Part shown: in pieces, positions 1 through 9,182 of the stretch
Layout of the letters: each line of letters opens with the position of its first letter
Numbering within the stretch: the stretch's first letter is position 1
Translations under genes and position numbers: made by a program
DNA from: Mucilaginibacter sp.
Lineage (GTDB): Bacteria; Bacteroidota; Bacteroidia; Sphingobacteriales; Sphingobacteriaceae
Direction: 5' to 3'
NCBI GenBank assembly: GCA_028287975.1
Contig: JAQBOP010000392.1
Span: forward strand, 1-37,799
DNA: 37,799 nucleotides
The notes under the pieces: model-generated
What the model saw: the letters and a program-made list of their open reading frames with translations, nothing else
Told to the model about the DNA's origin: nothing
The model's database searches: none

Positions 1-2
1 AG

Positions 3-857
3 CAAATAAATGCCAAAAATTATTATATTAACCGTATAGCAAAAATTTACCCTGTCTACATATTGGCGCTCATCCTGATGCTTTTTTCTTTGCAGGACAT
101 TAATTATTTACAGCTTGCCGCCGAAGCGTTTTTAGTGCATACCGTTATACCGCCATACGTTCTTTCTTATAACTTACCCGACTGGTCGTTATCTGTGGAG
201 CTGTTCTTTTATTTACTTTTTCCTTTATTGTATAACTGGGTTTATTTAGGCAGCAGTTTAAAGAAAACAGCGTTGTTGGTAATAGGCTTTTGGTTAGTAT
301 CGCAGGTAGCATGTTTTATCATATTTTATAATATTAATGCGATACCGGCCTACTATAATAAAATTTTATATTACGGGCCATTAACGCATTTGAACGAGTT
401 TTTAATGGGTAACCTATTTGGATTTATATTTTTACAATGGCATAAAAAGGGCTATTGCAAAAACGACCTGGCCTTAGGGATTTGCTTATTGATTTTATTA
501 GCAGGTTGCCTGTTACTACCTCTGTTAAAATCGACAGGGTTTCAGCCTACTGCAAATTTTCATAATGGGTTATTGGCAATTCTGTTTGGGCCATTTATTT
601 TGTTTTTGGCCTTAAATAAGGGCTTCATCAGCAGGGTTTTGTCTATGCGGCTGTTTGTGTATTTGGGCGAGATAAGTTACTGTATTTACATATTGCAGTA
701 CCCTGTTTTCGCTCTTTTAAATCGTGTAGTTAAGTTTCAAAATCAAGCCGTTAATTTGTACCTGATAATTGCTGTACTTTTGGTGTGTTCCATGATCATG
801 TATAAACTTGTTGAGCTGCCGGGAAAACAAATGTTGAAAAAAGTGTTAAAGTCTTAA
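3..857 (+). CDS. Acyltransferase 3 (OafA/YrhL-like) family protein, 5' end outside the window
   Basis: Frame is open to the window edge (…QINAKNYYINRIAKIYPVYILAL…), with multiple TM segments and a 'LPDWSLSVELFFYLLFPLL' motif typical of acyltransferase 3. The listed TTG start at 63 is probably not the real start. Confidence 0.85.
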   Translation, partial: QINAKNYYINRIAKIYPVYILALILMLFSLQDINYLQLAAEAFLVHTVIPPYVLSYNLPDWSLSVELFFYLLFPLLYNWVYLGSSLKKTALLVIGFWLVSQVACFIIFYNINAIPAYYNKILYYGPLTHLNEFLMGNLFGFIFLQWHKKGYCKNDLALGICLLILLAGCLLLPLLKSTGFQPTANFHNGLLAILFGPFILFLALNKGFISRVLSMRLFVYLGEISYCIYILQYPVFALLNRVVKFQNQAVNLYLIIAVLLVCSMIMYKLVELPGKQMLKKVLKS

Positions 858-892
858 TATCAGCGCATTATTGAAATCAAAAAAATCTATTT

Positions 893-1459
893 ATGCTTAA
901 AGACGAAGTTGCCAAAGCCTTTAAAATTGTACAGGATGGCGGTATTATCCTCTATCCTACCGATACCATTTGGGGGATAGGCTGCGATGCCGCGAATACC
1001 GAAGCTGTGCAAAAGATCTACCGCCTTAAACAGCGTAGCGAAACCAAAAGCATGATCATTTTGCTGGATACCGACAACAAGCTGGCCAGCTATGTACAGG
1101 AAGTGCCCGAACTCGCTTATAACCTGATAGAATATGCCGAGAACCCGTTAACGCTGGTTATGCCCGGCGCCAGGAACATCTCGCCGGCTTTGATAGCCGC
1201 CGATGGCAGCATTGGGATCCGTGTATCCGGCCATCCTTTTTGCCAGGGGCTGATCCAACGTTTGCGCAGGCCGCTGGTATCTACATCGGCTAATATCAGC
1301 GGTAAGCCGTCGCCGCAATACTTTTCGCAGATAGACCAGGAAATTATCGATGGTGTTGATTATGTAGTAGATATAGACCAGCACAGCATGGAGATCAAAA
1401 CCCCGTCGACCATTATGAGGCTGGAGCCTGACGGTAAGTTTGAATTTTTGAGGCGATAA
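893..1459 (+). CDS. L-threonylcarbamoyladenylate synthase, Sua5/YciO/YrdC family
   Basis: 'GGIILYPTDTIWGIGCDA', 'RLKQRSETKSMIILL', 'TSANISGKPSP' motifs. Confidence 0.93.
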   Translation: MLKDEVAKAFKIVQDGGIILYPTDTIWGIGCDAANTEAVQKIYRLKQRSETKSMIILLDTDNKLASYVQEVPELAYNLIEYAENPLTLVMPGARNISPALIAADGSIGIRVSGHPFCQGLIQRLRRPLVSTSANISGKPSPQYFSQIDQEIIDGVDYVVDIDQHSMEIKTPSTIMRLEPDGKFEFLRR

Positions 1460-1622
1460 TCTGATTTCCCTTTTTTCAATTTTGTACCACCGCCGGACGC
1501 TCCATTCGGGACAACTCCGTCCCTGGTTGAACAGTGTAAAACATGACAACTTGCGTCACTTTCCGTCAATAGAATGCATTAAAAAACAACATATAACATT
1601 AATAATCATTACAGGTTATTTT

Positions 1623-1661
1623 GCATCGCAGGATCTTCTGCGAAAGACCCAGCGAGACGGG
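1623..1661 (+). repeat. Degenerate REP-like copy
   Basis: gcatcgcaggatcttctgcgaaagacccagcgagacggg; same layout as the 6769 and 9133 copies with several mismatches. Confidence 0.65.
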
Positions 1662-1773
1662 CAGCGGTAAAAACATCGACGCTTTGAAAATATTAAACAC
1701 GATGCTAAAACTAATATTTTTTATCTACCTTGTACTTGTGCAATAAATTGATTTGCAAACCTTTACCAAGCCA

Positions 1774-2982
1774 ATGCAAACCGTCCTGACCATTGTTACT
1801 GCAATTGAGCCTTCTCGTAAAAACGAGTTGGAAAAAATATTGTCAGCTATACAGCAAGATCTGTACGGGAACAGCTATATACCGTTTGGCCAATTCAGCT
1901 TGCTCCATTTTGCAAGCTTCGTAATTATTCAAGACATAAGCGGTAACCCGTTGCTGGTGTTTGAAAACAATTTCGACGGCGACCTGTCCACTTATCTTGA
2001 TGAACTATTAGCGGTTGCAGGCAATGGCATCGATCAGATCTACAGTTGCTGCAGCGGGTATGATCCAACAAAAAACAAAGCATTTTTAACAGCCCATGTC
2101 GTCCTGCCCAACGCTTACCATATTGGCAACACCGGCCGCAAGGCAAGGGACATCGCCGGTAACCGCCAACTGCGGCTGGCGCTACAGGACTATCTCGATG
2201 GTTTAAAACTGCCATCGCTTTCTGCTACCACGCTCAGGAAAGATATGCAGTCGTACACCCGCACGCTTGATCCGGATTTATCCGTTCCGTTGCCACCGCA
2301 TCAAACCCGGATAGAAAAAGTAATGCCCTGGGTTAACCTCGTGCTCTTCGGTATTGTATTTTTGGCACTATTACCGATTGATCTGATCGCGGTAATTATT
2401 CTTCGATACAAAGAAAAGCGTGACGCCTCTGATACCGCACCCGAAGACCCTAACCAGGTTGGCAGGTTAATGGAAACCGAGAACCAGATCGCGCAGAACC
2501 ATTTAGCCAGTATCACGGCGATAAAACCCGGCTGGTTCAGGCTCAGGTTATTGCGGTTTACGCTCTTTGCAGTCAACCTGCTTGCCCGCATTTCCAACAA
2601 AGGCAAACTCAGTGGTATACCGAGTATTCATTTCGCACATTGGTCGATCATTAATAACAACCAGTTGCTCTTCCTGAGTAACTTTGATGGCAGCTGGTCA
2701 AGCTACCTGGATGATTTCATTGACAAGGCCAGCCATGGATTGACAGCCGTTTGGAGCAATACCGTAGGTTTCCCAAAAACACGTTTTTTGATACTGGATG
2801 GCGCTACCGACGAATTTCGTTTTAAGGCTTATGCCAGGGGTATGCAGGTCCCTTCGCTGGTTTGGTTCAGCGCATATCCCGATCTGACCGTTCAGAATAT
2901 CGATAAAGACAGTAAAATAAGGGAAAATGTGCTAACCGATCTTTCTGAAGCAGAAACCAAAACCTGGCTCAAACTTTTTTAA
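1774..2982 (+). CDS. Hypothetical protein with two copies of one domain around a central TM segment, adjacent to a DyP peroxidase gene
   Basis: ORF 1753-2982; the in-frame ATG at 1774 is preferred over TTG 1753. Internal repeat: 'LLHFASFVII…LLVFENNFDGDLSTYLDELL' vs 'SIHFAHWSIIN…LLFLSNFDGSWSSYLDDFI'; TM 'VNLVLFGIVFLALLPIDLIAVIIL' between them. Confidence 0.8.
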   Translation: MQTVLTIVTAIEPSRKNELEKILSAIQQDLYGNSYIPFGQFSLLHFASFVIIQDISGNPLLVFENNFDGDLSTYLDELLAVAGNGIDQIYSCCSGYDPTKNKAFLTAHVVLPNAYHIGNTGRKARDIAGNRQLRLALQDYLDGLKLPSLSATTLRKDMQSYTRTLDPDLSVPLPPHQTRIEKVMPWVNLVLFGIVFLALLPIDLIAVIILRYKEKRDASDTAPEDPNQVGRLMETENQIAQNHLASITAIKPGWFRLRLLRFTLFAVNLLARISNKGKLSGIPSIHFAHWSIINNNQLLFLSNFDGSWSSYLDDFIDKASHGLTAVWSNTVGFPKTRFLILDGATDEFRFKAYARGMQVPSLVWFSAYPDLTVQNIDKDSKIRENVLTDLSEAETKTWLKLF

Positions 2983-2983
2983 T

Positions 2984-4330
2984 ATGGCAACATTAGATTT
3001 CGCGGACATACAAGGTTTTATACTCACCTCTTATGCAAGCAACATGCCTTGTGCAAATTACCTGCTGTTAAAGATCAACGATGCAACTGCCTGCCGCCAA
3101 TGGCTGAAAGAGGTTTCGGCCAATATTACTACCGGTATTGACAGGAAGAACGACTTTGCACTTAACATCGCCTTTACAGTTACCGGGTTGGCCGCCCTGG
3201 GGTTTGAAGGCCCCGATCTGCAAACCTTTTCTGTTCCGTTCCAGGACGGCATGGGCACGAAAATACGTCAGCAGCTATTAGGCGACAACGGCGATAGCGC
3301 GCCCGACAACTGGGCCTGGGGCAACGACAAAAAACCCGTGGACATTTTATTGTTATTGTTTGCCAAAGACGAAACGGAACTGGCCCGACAGCGTAAACAA
3401 CTGGATGAAAGGATCGGCGCAAACAGCGGAGTTGGCCTGGTGATTGCGTTAGCAGCCGGCCGGCAGCCCGACTCGAAAGAACATTTTGGTTTCCTTGACG
3501 GGATAGGCCAGCCGGTTATTGAAGGCACCGGGCGTGAAGCGAAACAGGTTGACCGGACCGGCCATGCCACCGTGATCAAAGCCGGCGAATTTATCCTGGG
3601 CCACGATAATGAAATGTTGATGCCCGATATCCTGCCAACAGGCCCCGGCCTGCCGGGTTTTGGGCTCAACGGCACTTACCTCGTTTTCCGCCAGCTTGAA
3701 CAGCACGTTCACAAATTCTGGCAATATGTGCGTGACACTGATGCCGCAAACCCTGACAGGCTTGCCGCCAAGATAGTGGGCCGCTGGAAAAGCGGTGCGC
3801 CACTTACCGAATATCGCGACAAAGACCCGGAGGTGGCACCTGCCGTAAACCAGGAAAACAATTTTAGTTTCGCTGCTAAAGACCAGGATGGTTTTGGGTG
3901 CCCCGTCGGTGCACATATCCGGCGGACCAACCCAAGAGATTCTTTATTTGATGATCCTGAAGTTTCGTTACGTACGCTTAAACGGCATCGCATTATCCGT
4001 CGCGGCAGATCTTATGGCGACCGCTCGGCCGACGTGTATACGAACGATGGCAAAGAACGGGGACTGCATTTTATCTGCTTAAACAGCAATATCGAAAGGC
4101 AATTCGAATTCATTCAGCAAAGCTGGGCAAATAATCCTTCGTTCAGCGCGCTTAATAACGAAACCGACCCCCTCATTGGCCCGCGTAACAATGGAAACGT
4201 GTTTAGCATACCGGGTTGCCCTGTACGCTCACGCGTTCACAATCTGCCCGATTTTGTAACCACAAAAGGCGGCGCTTATTTCTTTATGCCGGGCATTAAG
4301 GCGCTGCAAGCTATTTCAGGGCAAAAATGA
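2984..4330 (+). CDS. DyP-type heme peroxidase
   Basis: 'HFGFLDGIGQP' (GxxDG motif) and 'GAHIRRTNPRDSL' (proximal heme His region). Starts 1 nt after the upstream stop. Confidence 0.93.
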   Translation: MATLDFADIQGFILTSYASNMPCANYLLLKINDATACRQWLKEVSANITTGIDRKNDFALNIAFTVTGLAALGFEGPDLQTFSVPFQDGMGTKIRQQLLGDNGDSAPDNWAWGNDKKPVDILLLLFAKDETELARQRKQLDERIGANSGVGLVIALAAGRQPDSKEHFGFLDGIGQPVIEGTGREAKQVDRTGHATVIKAGEFILGHDNEMLMPDILPTGPGLPGFGLNGTYLVFRQLEQHVHKFWQYVRDTDAANPDRLAAKIVGRWKSGAPLTEYRDKDPEVAPAVNQENNFSFAAKDQDGFGCPVGAHIRRTNPRDSLFDDPEVSLRTLKRHRIIRRGRSYGDRSADVYTNDGKERGLHFICLNSNIERQFEFIQQSWANNPSFSALNNETDPLIGPRNNGNVFSIPGCPVRSRVHNLPDFVTTKGGAYFFMPGIKALQAISGQK

Positions 4331-4500
4331 TTTTGGCCCACACATTAATTCGAGGCTATAGATAAAACCGATTGGACATAAAAAACATCCGGCAATAAAA
4401 AAGGAAATTAATTTTATTTATAAGAATTTTGCGGAGACGGGAAGTGTAATTTGGTAATTCTGATTTTAGGTTATTAATTTATATAAGCATGTTATAATCC

Positions 4501-6141
4501 ATGAAAAAAAGGATATTACTATTCTATTTTGCACTATTGACAGTACAACTATCATTTGCACAAACCTGGCCGGACACGTCTAAACTAATCGACCGTGCAT
4601 TTGATCGGTATTATCCTCAAAAACCCGGATGCCAGTTCGCCATATTGCGGAATGGCAAAATTATTTATTCGAGAGCATGGGGTATGGCAGACCTGGAACG
4701 TAATGTTCCGCTTACTACGCAATCTGTTATTGAAGTAGGCTCAGTTTCCAAGCAATTTACCGCAGCTGCGATATTATTACTGCAACAACAAGGTAAATTA
4801 ACCCTTAAGGACAATATCCGAAAATACATACCGGAAATGCCGGATTACGGCACACCGATTACTTTAGGGCAAATGATGCACCATACCAGCGGCATCAGGG
4901 ACTGGGGTGCAATCGTTGAACTAACCGGCTGGCCCAGAACCAAAAAGTTTTATTCCAATCAGGATGCGCTCGAATTTATCATGCATCAAAAGCATCTGAA
5001 TAATAAACCAGGCAGCGAATTTTTATATAGTAATTCAAATTACAATCTTTTTGCAATTGTAATTGAACGAGTGAGTGGGTTGTCCCTGGCAGATTTTACC
5101 AAAAAATATATTTTCGAGCCTGCAGGCATGACACATACGCAATGGCGCGATAACCCGAACCGAATTGTACGCAATCGCGCTGTGGCTTATAGTTTATTAA
5201 ACTTAGTGTCAGTGCCTGACAGTACGTACGAAATAGATATGCCTAATGAGTACGCCTACGGTAATGGTGGATTACTCACTACCGCTGAAGATCTGCTTAA
5301 GTGGAATACCTTTTATTTGTCCGGGAAATACGGCATGCCCTCACTGTTAAAAGAACAACTTAAAACTGAACCATTAAATAACGGGGCACCTAACCATTAT
5401 GCAGCGGGGTTAAACGTTGAACAGGTAATGGGTTGGAAAAACATAAGTCACTCGGGTGCCACTGCAAGCTATGCGGCTTATTTAGAATCATTTCCTGAAT
5501 TGAATCTGTCTTTTGCTATTATCAATAACACTTCTGAATTTTTTATTGTCGAACCCGTGGATAAGGTTAGGAAAATACTTATACCAGATAAGTCCAAAAA
5601 AAATATTTCACCAATCAAAGGCATTAAGTTGTCTGATGCAACGCTTGAAAATTACACCGGAACTTATATTAATACCTTAGACGGAAATGCAGTAAAGGTT
5701 ATCCGAAAAGACGGGCATTTGAATACAGAAGATGGAACAATTTTAACTCCGGTATCGGCCTCTGTTTTCAAAGCCCCAGGCAAAACATGCATATTTGATA
5801 TGAAAGGAGTTTCATCTGTATCCTATCCTGGCGACACAGTAAGGTTTTTCAAAGCCAAACCTTACCAGCCTTCTTCGAGTGACCTGCAATCTTATTCCGG
5901 AAAGTATTTTTCAGATGAAACCTCGTCATCGATGAACATAATGATTAAAGACAACAAACTCATTATGAAAATTGTTGCAGATAAGGACTATGAACTAGTT
6001 CCAGTTTATCAAGATGCATTCGATATCAATAAGTTGGGAGGTAACTTAAAGTTCATAAAAGATGTTCAGGGAAAGATAATTGGAATAAAAATTAACGTTG
6101 ACAGGGCGCGGGGAATAGATTATCAAAGAGCAGGCAATTAA
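4501..6141 (+). CDS. Secreted serine hydrolase, beta-lactamase/class C penicillin-binding protein-like
   Basis: Signal peptide; 'EVGSVSKQFTAAAILLL' (SxxK), 'YSNSNYN' (YxN), 'HSGATASYAAYLESFPE'; C-terminal beta-rich extension. Confidence 0.92.
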   Translation: MKKRILLFYFALLTVQLSFAQTWPDTSKLIDRAFDRYYPQKPGCQFAILRNGKIIYSRAWGMADLERNVPLTTQSVIEVGSVSKQFTAAAILLLQQQGKLTLKDNIRKYIPEMPDYGTPITLGQMMHHTSGIRDWGAIVELTGWPRTKKFYSNQDALEFIMHQKHLNNKPGSEFLYSNSNYNLFAIVIERVSGLSLADFTKKYIFEPAGMTHTQWRDNPNRIVRNRAVAYSLLNLVSVPDSTYEIDMPNEYAYGNGGLLTTAEDLLKWNTFYLSGKYGMPSLLKEQLKTEPLNNGAPNHYAAGLNVEQVMGWKNISHSGATASYAAYLESFPELNLSFAIINNTSEFFIVEPVDKVRKILIPDKSKKNISPIKGIKLSDATLENYTGTYINTLDGNAVKVIRKDGHLNTEDGTILTPVSASVFKAPGKTCIFDMKGVSSVSYPGDTVRFFKAKPYQPSSSDLQSYSGKYFSDETSSSMNIMIKDNKLIMKIVADKDYELVPVYQDAFDINKLGGNLKFIKDVQGKIIGIKINVDRARGIDYQRAGN

Positions 6142-6320
6142 GTGCCTAACATGTGGCGCGGGTTCCGTATTATTATAAATCTTTTTATATTGGGCGGTGT
6201 AAAGCCACAATTTAATAAAAACCCGGCCCGCAAGTATTTAAACTTGTTGATATTATATGCCCGGACGCGGGAGACTGATACTGTGTTATCAACCAATCAA
6301 ATAACCTAATTATAACTAAC

Positions 6321-6719
6321 ATGAACAAGACAACAATCAACATTATTTACTGGATCACAACCGGGCTGATATTGGCTATGATGCTTTTTTCGGCAGTCTC
6401 AAGCTTTATGAACAATCCCGACGGCGCAAAAATGATGGCAGCAATAGGGTACAGGCCTTATGTATTACACCTTTTAGCGGTAGCAAAAGTATTGGGCGTA
6501 ATAGCTATCCTTACACCAGGTTTTCCGCGGCTTAAAGAATGGGCTTATGCGGGTTTTACGTTTGATCTTATCGGCGCAACCTATTCTTTTTATGCTTCGG
6601 GCTTTGCTGTTAAAGACTGGGCATTTATGGTGATATTAATTGCCGTATTGGCGTGTTCGTATATTTTTTATCATAAGCGATTAAAGTTAAAAGGTACTGC
6701 AGCCGGGAGCGCGGTATAA
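6321..6719 (+). CDS. DoxX-like family membrane protein
   Basis: 132 aa with four TM segments; 'AKVLGVIAILTPGFPRLKEWAYAGFTFDLIGA' is typical of DoxX-like proteins. Confidence 0.85.
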   Translation: MNKTTINIIYWITTGLILAMMLFSAVSSFMNNPDGAKMMAAIGYRPYVLHLLAVAKVLGVIAILTPGFPRLKEWAYAGFTFDLIGATYSFYASGFAVKDWAFMVILIAVLACSYIFYHKRLKLKGTAAGSAV

Positions 6720-6768
6720 AACTACATGATTCAAAACACTGTTCCGGCAAAATTACGATCGTAATTAC

Positions 6769-6812
6769 GCATCGCAGGGTCCTCTATCGAGAGACCCTGC
6801 GGGGACGGGAAA
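6769..6812 (+). repeat. REP-like palindromic repeat (copy 1)
   Basis: gcatcgcagggtcctctatcgagagaccctgcggggacgggaa; arms CGCAGGGTC/GACCCTGCG; near-identical to 9133-9176 and to the reverse complement of 8481-8523. Confidence 0.9.
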
Positions 6813-7207
6813 CTGAGCCATAGGCTCTACCCCTTTGTAGAAAAAAATAACCAATAACATTTTGCCTCATCGAGCAATGTCATTAAGTTAAGAGATATCT
6901 CATATGCGCCGGAGGTGCAAAACGTCGGTAGGAAAAATAAATATAGAATTATAGCGTGCCGTCAGGTACGCAACTTCGCAAGTTTCGTACCTGACGGCAC
7001 GAATTTTCGTTTGCTTTTTTCTGCTACCGACCTTTAACACCTACGGTGTTGCTTAACTTAATGACATTGCTCATCGAGGCTATACAACCGATAGACTGGT
7101 AATGCAATACTTGCAACACCACAAGTTCGTGGTAAGGGCAGCCACCAACGGGGCTGAGGGCGTTTTTTTTCCTTTGACTACAAAGAGGTAGAGCCTACGG
7201 CTCATAG
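6811..7207. repeat. ~400-bp nested inverted-repeat element, non-coding
   Basis: Outer arms 6811-6840/7178-7207 (25/30), middle arms 6872-6892/7052-7072 (21/21), core hairpin 6955-6970/6986-7001 (16/16). Confidence 0.85.
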
Positions 7208-7228
7208 GAAAAATCAATTTTTCCGGCC

Positions 7229-7253
7229 TCCGCAGGATCTCTGTCAGGGATCA
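7229..7253 (-). repeat. Degenerate REP-like copy
   Basis: tccgcaggatctctgtcagggatca; resembles the copy 2 orientation, truncated or diverged. Confidence 0.4.
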
Positions 7254-7489
7254 TCTTACAGGGATGAAATAACTGTCTCATTGGAACGGCCTTGTACATC
7301 GCATTATCTTCTTGACTTTCAATTAACACTTTTTTTTCCATTCGTGCTTATCTTTGTAACGTTAAAGATTTTTATTATCCCTTTCTACCGCAGGCATCAG
7401 CATTTGCTGTCATCTTTTCAGGATTATTTCTGCTTATCGCGCATTCTAAGGCACCTGATCTTTAGCATTCATTTAAAATATTTTAATAT

Positions 7490-8350
7490 ATGAGGCAACT
7501 TAAAATTAGTGAGTCGATCACCAATCGGGAAACTGCGTCGTTGAATCAGTATTTATCAGATATTGCCAAGATTCCGATGGTTACTGCCCAGGAAGAAGTG
7601 ACCCTGACTCAAAAAATAAAAGCCGGCGACCAGGCGGCGCTGGAAAGATTGACAACTGCAAACCTGCGGTTTGTAGTTTCTGTAGCAAAACAGTACCAAA
7701 GTTCAGGTTTAACGCTTGGCGACCTGATCAATGAAGGAAACGTGGGGCTGGTTAAAGCGGCAAAACGGTTTGATGAAACCAAGGGTTTTAAATTTATATC
7801 GTACGCGGTTTGGTGGATCCGCCAATCTATCCTGTCGGCCATTGCCGAGCAATCACGTATGGTACGTTTACCTTTAAACCAGGTGGGCGACTTGTCTAAA
7901 ATAGCCAAAGCAGCTTCAAAGCTTGAACAGGTGTATGAAAGACAGCCAACGCCTGAGGAACTGGCAGACAACCTTGAATTAACAGTGGAAAAGGTGACCA
8001 ATTCGTTAGCTAATTCTGCAAGACACGTTTCATATGACACACCATTTTCGAGCGAAGAAGACAATACCCTTTTAGATGTACTGCAAAGCGCGGAGCCCGG
8101 TACCGATAAGCAAATGATAAACGAATCATTAAGTATTGAAATAGCGGAGAGTATGCGTGTATTGAGTGAGAAAGAAAGGGAGGTGGTAGAATTATTTTTC
8201 GGCTTGAAAAACCAGCATGCGCATAGCCTCGAAGAAATTGGCGAAAAATATGACCTGACCCGCGAACGTGTAAGGCAGATCAAAGATAAAGCGCTCCTCA
8301 GGTTGCGCAGCAACTCAAAAGCAGGTGTATTAAAAACCTATTTGGGTTAA
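7490..8350 (+). CDS. Sigma-70 family RNA polymerase sigma factor (RpoD/SigA-like)
   Basis: 'ANLRFVVSVAKQYQ', 'GLTLGDLINEGNVGLVKAAKRFDETKGFKFISYAVWWIRQSI', 'YDLTRERVRQIKDKALLRLR'; regions 2-4 present, no region 1.1. Confidence 0.95.
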   Translation: MRQLKISESITNRETASLNQYLSDIAKIPMVTAQEEVTLTQKIKAGDQAALERLTTANLRFVVSVAKQYQSSGLTLGDLINEGNVGLVKAAKRFDETKGFKFISYAVWWIRQSILSAIAEQSRMVRLPLNQVGDLSKIAKAASKLEQVYERQPTPEELADNLELTVEKVTNSLANSARHVSYDTPFSSEEDNTLLDVLQSAEPGTDKQMINESLSIEIAESMRVLSEKEREVVELFFGLKNQHAHSLEEIGEKYDLTRERVRQIKDKALLRLRSNSKAGVLKTYLG

Positions 8351-8389
8351 TTCAAGTAACCGGTTTGACGATATTATATTTACCCGGTA

Positions 8390-8426
8390 AAAGGCCGCAA
8401 GTCTGTAAAGATTTGCGACCTTTGTT
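8390..8426 (+). terminator. Putative intrinsic terminator downstream of the sigma factor gene
   Basis: aaaggccgcaagtct-gtaa-agatttgcgaccttt stem (13/15 Watson-Crick), then tttgtt, 40 nt after the stop. Confidence 0.65.
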
Positions 8427-8480
8427 ATAAAATCATTTCCGCGTACACAGCGCTTCTAAAAAATAAGCATTAAAACACTC

Positions 8481-8523
8481 CCCGTCCCCGCAGGGTCTCT
8501 CGACAGAGGACCCTGCGATGCAC
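8481..8523 (-). repeat. REP-like palindromic repeat (copy 2), abutting the 3' end of the RAYT-like gene
   Basis: cccgtccccgcagggtctctcgacagaggaccctgcgatgcac; reverse complement matches copies 1 and 3. Confidence 0.92.
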
Positions 8524-9096
8524 TTAGCCCCACAGATCACGATAATCTGTAATTGTTACCAGCGGGTGCAGTTTATCTAAATGGTAAAAAGCTGCACTGC
8601 TATGTGCGTAGTCGGAAAACTCATCCACTAAATTCCATTTTCCGCTAACTGGGTTATGATGGATATAATCTAATTTCTGATATAGAAACTCATCGGTATA
8701 TATCGGCTTGGCATCAAACGATGGTTCAAAACCTTTATGAAGCTGACCCTTAGCCTTCTCTTTCTCGGTACAAGCCAGCGCAAGCGTATTTAATAAAGCG
8801 TGTTGTTCCTTATCGTGTAACCGTTTAATAAAATCATAAGCCAAAAATCGTTTTGCATTGCCCATTACATTATTTAAATTAATAGTGGTATCTGTTAAAT
8901 ATAAGATCAGATGGATATGGTTGGGCATTATTACAAAGGCCAACGTTTTTATTTGATGTTTATCGTCTATCAATTTTAACCAGTTGTAAACCTTATCATA
9001 CGATTGGGTTATTTCAAACAGCGGAATCTAGTTGTAACAGGTAAAAGTGACAAACCATGCGTTATCGCTAATTTGGTGATTTTTGCGGATGGCCAT
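8524..9096 (-). pseudogene. REP-associated tyrosine transposase (RAYT, Y1/IS200-like) interrupted by an in-frame TAG
   Basis: Minus frame reads MAIRKNHQISDNAWFVTFTCYN*IPLFEITQSYDKVYNWLKLIDDKHQIKTLAFVIMPNHIHLIL…KLDYIHHNPVSGKW…; HUH motif PNHIHLI and catalytic 'KLDYIHHNPV'. The track lists only 8524-8973. TAG at 9028-9030 occupies codon 23. Confidence 0.85.
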
Positions 9097-9132
9097 GAAA
9101 GCAAATTTAATATTTTTGCTGAAGTTGGCATT

Positions 9133-9177
9133 GTGCATCGCAGGGTCCTCTCCGAGAGACCCTGCGGGGACGGGAAA
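9133..9177 (+). repeat. REP-like palindromic repeat (copy 3), upstream of the RAYT-like gene
   Basis: gtgcatcgcagggtcctctccgagagaccctgcggggacgggaaa; inverted with respect to copy 2. Confidence 0.92.
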
Positions 9178-9182
9178 GAATA

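Noticed and set aside
1482-1670. 62-aa plus-strand ORF
   Set aside because: Intergenic, its C-terminus is the translated degenerate REP; no family resemblance.
3268-3916. Overlapping minus-strand ORFs inside the DyP gene
   Set aside because: Pro/Arg-rich shadows of a GC-rich coding region with strong plus-strand DyP motifs.
4430-4443. Possible REP fragment 'tgcggagacgggaa'
   Set aside because: Only the tail of the REP consensus with a mismatch and no palindrome; too short to separate from chance.
7281-7493. 70-aa plus-strand ORF overlapping the sigma factor start
   Set aside because: Non-ATG context, no motif, and composition like AT-rich leader DNA; probably the 5' UTR.
7609-8313. 234-aa minus-strand ORF
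   Set aside because: Lies wholly antisense to the sigma-70 gene, with low-complexity Ser/Leu composition and no recognisable motif.
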